A DNA stretch of 11,662 nucleotides from Planctomycetota bacterium (lineage in GTDB: Bacteria; Planctomycetota; UBA8742; SKZP01; JAIOTL01): NCBI GenBank assembly GCA_021106775.1, contig JAIOTL010000467.1, positions 1-11,662 of the forward strand, in the 5' to 3' direction. Both the position numbers and the translations under genes were made by a program. Below the pieces are notes generated by a model that was not told the origin of the DNA, did not search any database, and was given only the letters and a program-made list of their open reading frames with translations. Positions 5,946 to 11,662 of the stretch are shown here, in pieces (positions within the stretch are counted from its first letter, which is position 1; the number at the start of each line of letters is the position of its first letter).

Positions 5946-8900
5946 CTACTTGGATTTGAGGAGCTTGCGGTAGTAATTGTCGAGTAAATCCTTGTACTGC
6001 TCTGGCGATTTCTCTTCCTGCGCGCTTGTAACCTGGTCTCGCACTTCTCTCGGCAACGCCCGCGTCATGTCCTGATAAAGTTTCGCAGCATCCTTAATGC
6101 TCGTATCCGCCTGCCTAAGCTGCGCAACAATCTTCATAACCCTATTCTTCACGTCAGCGGGAGTGTGTTTTGTGAAATTTCGCAGCTCAGAGTCAACTAT
6201 TTTCATAATTTTAATCGTTTTATCCAATACTTCCGTAGGGTAACGGCGTTTTTCGAGTTCACGCTTGAGCTTTTCCGCCCGATTCAGCACATCCGCCTGC
6301 TTACCCTGCAAACGCCGCATTGTTTCCTTGAGTTCAGGATTTGGCTCGCCTCGAACGCCCTGACCACCGTCGCCCGAAAGCTTTCCGCCACCTGTCGCGC
6401 CACCAATCGGGTCGTTCGATTTATCCTTGACCTGACCGGTTTCAGGTGCAGTGCCGTCATCGCGCGTGGGTGTTTTCCTTCCGCCGCGTCCGCCGGTCGC
6501 CTCCTTCGCAACAAACTGACCGCTTGACCTGCCCGTGCGTCCCTCGCCCGAACGTCCGCCGATTTCCGACGTGTTCGGCATCTGATTGCCGGTAACACCC
6601 TTGGCGCTCATGTTTGAGATTGGTCCGTCAAGAGCATCCCAGCCTGCACCTTCGTCGAGGTTATCCATCCAGCTTGAGGTTACGTCATCGACCTCATCCG
6701 TGATATCCTCCTCCGAATCTATCAAATCCCCGATAATATTCTCGAGTTCGTCAGGCAAATCACTCAACGGCACGTCATATTCCTCCGTCGGCTCTTCCAC
6801 CTCCCATTTTATGTAATCCCGCGCGTCGCTGAGCCAGCGTTCTAGGTTGTGCTCAAGCTCCTCAGCAATCTCCAGCCCTGCTTCCTCACGGGTTACAGCA
6901 ATAGTAATATTTTTCTTTGCAATTTCGTCGCTGGCGTTGCGCACTTCCTGATAAATCTGATTCAACTCGTCGGTAACTTCCGAGCATGAGAAATCCTGGT
7001 CAGGCAATTTAGATAAATCGTTTCGCATGTCCTCGAAAAACTTCGCCCAATCATCTTCTACCTGCTTGCATTCCTCCCAGATTTTGTCATCCTCTTCTGT
7101 CCAGTCTTCTTCCGCTTTCTTGCCAAGCTCCTTTGTAAGCTCAATTATGCGCTTCTGTTCCTTCTTGAATTCATCAAGCTTATCCTTGAGATTCTCGAGT
7201 TTTTCCTGAACCTTTCGTGAGAGGTCGAAATTTTCCTTGTTTTTGGATAAATCATCTTCAATATCCGATTTCTGCTTGAGTATTGTGAGAAGGGTGAGAA
7301 TTTTCTCGATGATTTCGTCTTGCAAAGGCAAAATTTTACTCAACATGTCGGTAAGTTCCTTTTTCACCTTGATTTTGACGAAATCAGATGAGAGTTTGAT
7401 GATTTCATACGCAGCACCAGCGGCAAGTTCATCGAGAATCTTTGGTGCTTCTTTTTTCGGAAATTCGTCAACGTTAGCAATCTTCGAAATTTCAAGGAGT
7501 TCTACGCGGATTTCTTTTTGCTTTGTGTCAATTGACTCAAGGGTTTCCTCAATATTTTTCGCTCTTGCCCTGTTAAGTTTTTTCGTAAGTTGTTCAGTGT
7601 CTCTTTTTGTCAATCTCTGTTTGTTTAGAAGTAAATTTAGGCGCATTATAACGTCCGTCAGTAATTTCTCAGACATTTCATCTACAACATCAGGTTCTGT
7701 GATTAAAATCTCAATTGTTCGCGATTTCGCAAATTTCTTGTCCGCAGAAGTTCCGGGTTTGTTGTCCGATGCTTCAAAATGCACGGAAACGGTCTCACCA
7801 ACCTTGAATTCAGACTCGGTTAAATTAAGCGCAAACTTCGACGACATCTGCTGTTTAACGTTTTTGCTGTCAAAATTGCTAAATAACACACGCTCATCCG
7901 TTCTATCTGCATGTTCAATTATCATCTTGATTTGCTCGATGCCGCAATCATCAAACACTCGCAGCATCAATTGCATGCTGGAATTTACAGGCTGACGCAG
8001 CGAATTCTGCGTTGGTGATAGAATTTTTATTTGCGGAAGCAAGTCTGGTAAAACCTTAATGTTTCGTTCTTTATCCGCATGTGATGCCCTTCCATCAACG
8101 TTCACAAGCTGAATCCCGAAAACATCATCCAGCATCAACGGAATTTTCACAGCAAATATATTATCTTTTCCTTCTAACTTTGCGAAATTTAACGGTTTCT
8201 TCTGCGATGCCAGGCTTAATTCCGCAGTTTGTAAGGATTGCGAACTTTTTACATGTACTATTGCTGTTGAACCCTCAAGAGCAATAATATCTCCTTGAAA
8301 GTCCTCAATCACATCATCCGTTTTGTGCGTGTATTCAGGATATACCAGGCGAAGCGAGAGTTTTACAATCTTTGGTAGCTCAACAACTGTAACATATATA
8401 ATCCTGCTTCGCTCATGTCCCGACGCAACAAAATACCTGAAATCCTTCTGCACATTCTTGAAAACATACGAAAAAGTATTCCCGTTAAAACTCATTGGAC
8501 GCCTATCCTCGCTTGAACCAGCGATTGTGTCATAAACAAACGCCTGCGTAGATTCTGAAGTTTTATCAGGAACCGCATTTATCTCAAAGTCTGAACCTTT
8601 GATTATTTCGAAGTTTTGAGCGGGGATAAGCGACCAGCCCAGTGTTTCTGTCATGCGTGTTGAGATTGCGAAATCATCCAGCAAATATCCGAGTGTGAAA
8701 AAATGCTTCATCGCGCTGATGACATGACCGCCAGCAAAAGCGAAAGTCCCTGCAAACGCCGAAATCAGGGCAAGAAATGTAAGCGCGAGTTTTTTCACGA
8801 TGTTCCAACTTATTTTACTGTTAAATTCATTGCGCTTCAGATTCAAATATTTTGCAGCATCTCGCGTTATCTGTTGGGCAATAAAACTCTGAAACTCCTG

Positions 8901-9278
8901 TTCCTCCTCGTTTTGCTGCGTAATTTGCAACGAGTTTATCACAAGATTCTCATGGTCATCAAATTTATCCTCAAGCAATAATGCCTTCTGTTCAATGTTC
9001 ATGCTTTTTGCATACTTAAAATTATCGCTCTTTAATAATCTATAACCGAGGAAAATCCCGGCTGATATTACACAGAGCCAGAAAATTTCAACAAAAATGG
9101 TCGACGGGTAAAAAGTTATGTAAAGCGGATAAATCAACGCCAGCACGCACGTCACGAATAGAGCAGAAAACAATGAAATCTTCAGCACGTGAAAACGCCG
9201 GAACATTTTGCTGAACTCCGTAAGCCCTGCTTCAAGCTGACTTTGTGCGTCCGTGTATTTCAATCTCTCTTTTTGCAT
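5946..9278 (-). CDS. Large DUF4175-like membrane-anchored coiled-coil protein
   Basis: The product is 1110 residues. Two membrane segments lie close together near the N-terminus (about 33-54 and 61-81), with a third at about 162-184. This layout, followed by a long extracytoplasmic part, resembles DUF4175-type proteins. Residues 220-530 look like two or more Ig-like beta domains, for example LRLVYPEY at 309-316 and LPQIKILSPTQNS at 414-426. Residues 535-830 are highly charged helix and coiled coil (KNKENFDLSRKVQEKLENLKDK region). Residues 830-880 are acidic. Residues 900-980 are a Gly/Arg/Thr-rich low-complexity linker, and 980-1110 are basic helices. GAGGA (9283-9287) lies 4 bases before the ATG. 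The gene starts 11 bases after the stop of the 377-residue secreted protein, so the two form an operon. Function is unknown; an envelope scaffold is a guess. Family confidence is moderate. Confidence 0.75.
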   Translation of the reverse strand: MQKERLKYTDAQSQLEAGLTEFSKMFRRFHVLKISLFSALFVTCVLALIYPLYITFYPSTIFVEIFWLCVISAGIFLGYRLLKSDNFKYAKSMNIEQKALLLEDKFDDHENLVINSLQITQQNEEEQEFQSFIAQQITRDAAKYLNLKRNEFNSKISWNIVKKLALTFLALISAFAGTFAFAGGHVISAMKHFFTLGYLLDDFAISTRMTETLGWSLIPAQNFEIIKGSDFEINAVPDKTSESTQAFVYDTIAGSSEDRRPMSFNGNTFSYVFKNVQKDFRYFVASGHERSRIIYVTVVELPKIVKLSLRLVYPEYTHKTDDVIEDFQGDIIALEGSTAIVHVKSSQSLQTAELSLASQKKPLNFAKLEGKDNIFAVKIPLMLDDVFGIQLVNVDGRASHADKERNIKVLPDLLPQIKILSPTQNSLRQPVNSSMQLMLRVFDDCGIEQIKMIIEHADRTDERVLFSNFDSKNVKQQMSSKFALNLTESEFKVGETVSVHFEASDNKPGTSADKKFAKSRTIEILITEPDVVDEMSEKLLTDVIMRLNLLLNKQRLTKRDTEQLTKKLNRARAKNIEETLESIDTKQKEIRVELLEISKIANVDEFPKKEAPKILDELAAGAAYEIIKLSSDFVKIKVKKELTDMLSKILPLQDEIIEKILTLLTILKQKSDIEDDLSKNKENFDLSRKVQEKLENLKDKLDEFKKEQKRIIELTKELGKKAEEDWTEEDDKIWEECKQVEDDWAKFFEDMRNDLSKLPDQDFSCSEVTDELNQIYQEVRNASDEIAKKNITIAVTREEAGLEIAEELEHNLERWLSDARDYIKWEVEEPTEEYDVPLSDLPDELENIIGDLIDSEEDITDEVDDVTSSWMDNLDEGAGWDALDGPISNMSAKGVTGNQMPNTSEIGGRSGEGRTGRSSGQFVAKEATGGRGGRKTPTRDDGTAPETGQVKDKSNDPIGGATGGGKLSGDGGQGVRGEPNPELKETMRRLQGKQADVLNRAEKLKRELEKRRYPTEVLDKTIKIMKIVDSELRNFTKHTPADVKNRVMKIVAQLRQADTSIKDAAKLYQDMTRALPREVRDQVTSAQEEKSPEQYKDLLDNYYRKLLKSK

Positions 9279-9289
9279 TTTATCCTCAA

Positions 9290-10423
9290 TTATTTATCAG
9301 TCTTTGTTAAATCAACGGTTTGCTCACGATTTTTCTTGTTAATTTCAATTCCTCGCAATTTTTCGTCGATTTCCGGCAAATGTCCTGGTTCGGAATCAAT
9401 GCAGACCTCACGAAACAAGTAAATACGCTTGTCAATCACCCAGTCATCCTCGGTCATGTGCAGAAGCCAGATTTCAACACGTCTTGGAAGATGGGCGTGT
9501 TCTTTGTCCGATGAATCCAGATGCGTTTTCTTAATCCGTTCTTTGAGTACAACTGCGACTGCGGAACCACGCCAGCCTGAAACTTCAAGCACCCGAATAC
9601 GATCGAAAAACTCACTTCTTCCAATCTGCCTTTGAATTTTGTCATTCAACTCGGTTTTTTCGGTTGCTGTTATCTCCTTTTCTTCATCGTCGGTTGCATT
9701 ATCGGGTTTCAACGCGCCAGCACTCAGGAAAATCGTATTTTCACAGACAAAGCAAAGGTCATAAACGTCCGCAGGCAGGTTTTTCAGCTCATAGGTGTTA
9801 TTATCGGCATCAACCTTTGCTTCGAACGTTCGCTGATGATTCCGCCCATATGCAATCACCTTCTCAAGCTTTTCACCAACACGCACTGTCCCGGAAATCT
9901 TCCCCGAGGTCTTTTTTGCTGGCTTACTGAAAAAAATCTCCTTAATATACTTGAGTTCATCAAGGGTCTGTCCCTCTTTGCCGTGAATATCTTTGCGGAA
10001 GTCGAATCTGCGTGGTTGCTCATCTTTTTGCATCAAATATATTTGGAACGTTGATGTCCCCTTGATTTGTTGTCCATCTGCAAAATAAATCAAAATACTC
10101 AGTTTTTTGCGCGGAGAATATTTGCCTGTCCATTCTTTAATTTTTTTACCTTCTTCGGGAAAGAAATATGTCTGCTCTTGCTCAGCAAATTCAACGCTTA
10201 CTTCAATTTTACAGATTTCAGAAAGTTGCACCTTCATTAGCTTCTTTGTTTTGCCCTTGAGTTCATAGTTGAATTTTATCGGCGTGCGAATCAGAAGTTC
10301 GCCCTCAAATTTAGTGTCATCGGACATGAGAATAAATCCTTCGCGCTTCTCAACTGCCAGAAGCGGAGCATTGAAAGCTATACAAAAAAAGGCCGTTAAT
10401 GCTGTTACTTGCAGAAATCTCAT
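9290..10423 (-). CDS. Secreted protein of unknown function, first gene of the operon
   Basis: The product is 377 residues with a clear signal peptide: MRFLQ, hydrophobic 5-22, probable cleavage after LLA at residue 23. GGAG (10429-10432) precedes the ATG by 5 bases. Residues 28-75 (GFILMSDDTKFEGEL ... LSEICKIEV) form a small beta-barrel-like module. Residues 107-165 (SILIYFADGQQIKG ... LDELKYIKEIFF) have the same 'D-x-x-x-x-G ... L-x-E/Y-I-x-x-I' plan and may be a duplicate. Residues 173-230 (SGKISGTVRVG ... YELKNLPADVYDLCFVC) resemble a carboxypeptidase-regulatory-like beta-sandwich. The C-terminal third contains VEIWLLHMTEDDWVIDKRIYLFREV (316-340) and no recognised catalytic motif. Being 11 bases upstream of the DUF4175-like gene, it is probably co-transcribed and may bind that protein outside the inner membrane. 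No family is recognised for the full length. Confidence 0.8.
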   Translation of the reverse strand: MRFLQVTALTAFFCIAFNAPLLAVEKREGFILMSDDTKFEGELLIRTPIKFNYELKGKTKKLMKVQLSEICKIEVSVEFAEQEQTYFFPEEGKKIKEWTGKYSPRKKLSILIYFADGQQIKGTSTFQIYLMQKDEQPRRFDFRKDIHGKEGQTLDELKYIKEIFFSKPAKKTSGKISGTVRVGEKLEKVIAYGRNHQRTFEAKVDADNNTYELKNLPADVYDLCFVCENTIFLSAGALKPDNATDDEEKEITATEKTELNDKIQRQIGRSEFFDRIRVLEVSGWRGSAVAVVLKERIKKTHLDSSDKEHAHLPRRVEIWLLHMTEDDWVIDKRIYLFREVCIDSEPGHLPEIDEKLRGIEINKKNREQTVDLTKTDK

Positions 10424-10568
10424 AATTTCTCCAGCGTTTTGTAAGGGGTATAAACCCGTATTATGAATTAGAGTTGCGAAATTTATAATAGATATTATAT
10501 GATATTTCTAAGGATTATAAACGCGGTTGAACGAAATATAATGGATTAAAGAAGCAATTGAGATTTTC
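10424..10568. promoter_or_regulatory. AT-rich divergent promoter region
   Basis: This 145-base gap separates the minus-strand operon from comEC. It holds TATAAT on the plus strand at 10537-10542 (32 bases from the start to the comEC ATG). TATAAT also occurs twice on the minus strand, at 10514-10519 and 10494-10499. Convincing -35 boxes are not visible. The comEC start has only a weak GAG-type ribosome site near 10559, whereas the minus gene has a good GGAG. Confidence 0.45.
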
Positions 10569-11108
10569 ATGCAAGAGCAGAACGTTCGAAAAATTTATAA
10601 TAGATTGCCGTTTTTTCCGCTGCTTATCTGCGCAATCGCGGGGATATTTTCTGCTGAATATTTGCTTGGGTATAAAATCTCGGCAACATTGGCAGGTATA
10701 TTTTTTGTGTTAACATTGGTTTCTATTCTATGTAAAAAAAATCAATTTCGCATGTTTTCAATGTTTTTAACAATAATTGCTCTATTTTCATTTTACTATT
10801 CGTTTAAAAATGTTTCAGATATTTCCCTGCAAAATCTATTTAATAACTCTGAAAAAACACCTATTATTGCAAGAGGTTATTTGCTTGATCAACCTTTGCC
10901 AATATATTATGCAACAGATACCGAAACTGATGTTGTCTATGATTCCGACGAGGAGTATTATGAGTTTGAGTATTCATTATCGGATTTATATTCATTTCGC
11001 TCTATGTTACTGAATATTATGATGGGAAAAATGCTATTCAAACTGATGAAACTATCAAGATTATTGCGAAAAAAGGGTTCCCCGAATTGCCGACAAATAG
11101 AAAGATAG
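10569..11108 (+). CDS. comEC: ComEC/Rec2 DNA-uptake channel, 5' piece of a frame-broken gene
   Basis: ComEC is the inner-membrane channel that carries single-stranded DNA into the cell during natural transformation. This frame encodes the N-terminal region: three membrane segments at about 13-33, 37-55 and 61-79, then the start of the DUF4131 OB-like domain (TPIIARGYLLDQPLP at 97-111). From about residue 140 the sequence stops looking like ComEC (MMGKMLFKLMK) and ends at TAG 11106-11108. The continuation lies in the -1 frame, open from 10970, which overlaps it. So the real gene almost certainly spans 10569 to beyond 11662. The break is a mutation, an assembly error or, less likely, programmed shifting. 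The gene is more AT-rich than the operon to its left. Confidence 0.8.
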   Translation: MQEQNVRKIYNRLPFFPLLICAIAGIFSAEYLLGYKISATLAGIFFVLTLVSILCKKNQFRMFSMFLTIIALFSFYYSFKNVSDISLQNLFNNSEKTPIIARGYLLDQPLPIYYATDTETDVVYDSDEEYYEFEYSLSDLYSFRSMLLNIMMGKMLFKLMKLSRLLRKKGSPNCRQIER

Positions 11109-11662
11109 AAATTCCATTGCGAGTTTACACACCTGCAGAACCAATGAATCCTGGTGAGTTTGATTATAAAAAATATCAACGTGAGCTTGGTATAATGAGG
11201 TATGCGGACTATGAAGTTCAGCATAGTTATAAAGAGATAAATACAACATTAATATATAAATTATCACCACAAAGGTTTGCGATAAATACGAGAGTTGCTT
11301 TAACAAAACTGGCTCTGAAGTTGCAGACTAAACATTCTGCTCTATTCCTAACATTGACGATTGGAAACACAACGATGCTTAGCAAAAGCACACGTGATAA
11401 TTTCAGGTTAACTGGAACGCTTCATCTTCTTGTTATTTCGGGTTTGCACATAGGATTCCTCGTACTGATTCTGGAATTATTACTAAAGTTCTTTAGAGTT
11501 AGCCAACGTACAAAAGCAATAATATTACTACTTCTACTAATCTTTTATTGGCTAATTGTTGGTTACAAAATTAGCATTACGAGAGCAATAATTATTGGTA
11601 TTATTTATTATTTAGGACAATTATTTAGGCGTCAAGTTAAATTCACAAATGTCCTCGCTGCC
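10970..11662 (+). CDS. comEC: ComEC/Rec2 continuation in the -1 frame, partial at the right edge
   Basis: The frame is open from 10970 (after a TGA at 10967-10969) to the window end, with no stop. It carries the rest of the DUF4131 domain, with the family hallmark NPGEFDYKKYQRELGI encoded from about 11147, and then the opening of the ComEC competence domain. A segment at about 11411-11455 encodes TLHLLVISGLHIGF, the conserved 'G..HLL..SGLH' motif. It is followed by hydrophobic helices (LVLILELLLKFF; AIILLLLLIFYWLIVGY; ISITRAIIIGIIYYLG). There is no plausible start codon with a ribosome site at the beginning of this frame, so it is a continuation rather than a gene of its own. ComEC proteins usually run to 600-800 residues, so most of the channel and any nuclease domain lie beyond the window. 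Confidence 0.88.

Noticed and set aside
7237..7995. 252-residue plus-strand frame opposite the large membrane protein
   Set aside because: The Ser/Phe-rich product is what the antisense of a Lys/Glu/Asp coiled coil gives; no ribosome site or family.
10958..11306. Minus-strand frames of 81-88 residues opposite comEC
   Set aside because: They overlap clear ComEC coding on the plus strand and show no recognised motif.
1..11662. tRNA or rRNA genes
   Set aside because: No cloverleaf-like run with a GTTCRA T-loop or any conserved rRNA block was seen on either strand when read by eye.

Overview
The window looks like bacterial chromosome from the broad Bacteroidota/Chlorobi (FCB) neighbourhood. The F-ATPase alpha subunit reads like the Chlorobi/Bacteroidota type, with some planctomycete-like stretches. 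There are choice-of-anchor-D style repeats in a lipoprotein, an outer-membrane barrel ending in Phe, and intergenic DNA packed with the short palindromic repeats common in uncultured members of these groups. No rRNA or tRNA is visible, so the placement is an inference from protein resemblance alone.

Layout, left to right. Positions 1-1036 (minus) hold the N-terminal 345 residues of a secreted lipoprotein built from ~110-residue ASH/HYDIN-like repeats; it continues past the left edge. A double-hairpin repeat separates it from a stand-alone atpA (1347-3035, minus), which carries an unusually long insert before its conserved [11 protein letters not shown] segment. A 311-base divergent region with inverted repeats and opposed promoter candidates follows. 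Next is a predicted outer-membrane beta-barrel protein (3347-4204, plus). Positions 4205-5115 have no credible gene but contain copies of at least six unrelated short repeat families. An AT-rich gene for a small CxxC...C protein (5220-5849, plus) comes next, bracketed by inverted copies of one of these repeats.

Positions 5946-10423 (minus) are a two-gene operon. A 377-residue secreted protein is followed after 11 bases by a 1110-residue DUF4175-like membrane protein with three N-terminal membrane segments, Ig-like regions, long coiled coils and a glycine-rich linker. They probably act together at the cell envelope, but no function is established. From 10569 (plus) to the right edge is comEC/rec2, the DNA-uptake channel gene. 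It is AT-rich, cut off by the window end, and split by a one-base frame change near 10970-11075.

The points most worth checking are the comEC frame break with two in-phase slippery heptamers, the repeat-bracketed zinc-finger-like gene, the alpha-subunit insert, and the repeat nest. I found no CRISPR array, insertion sequence, tRNA or obvious defence system, and nothing here by itself proves a new system.
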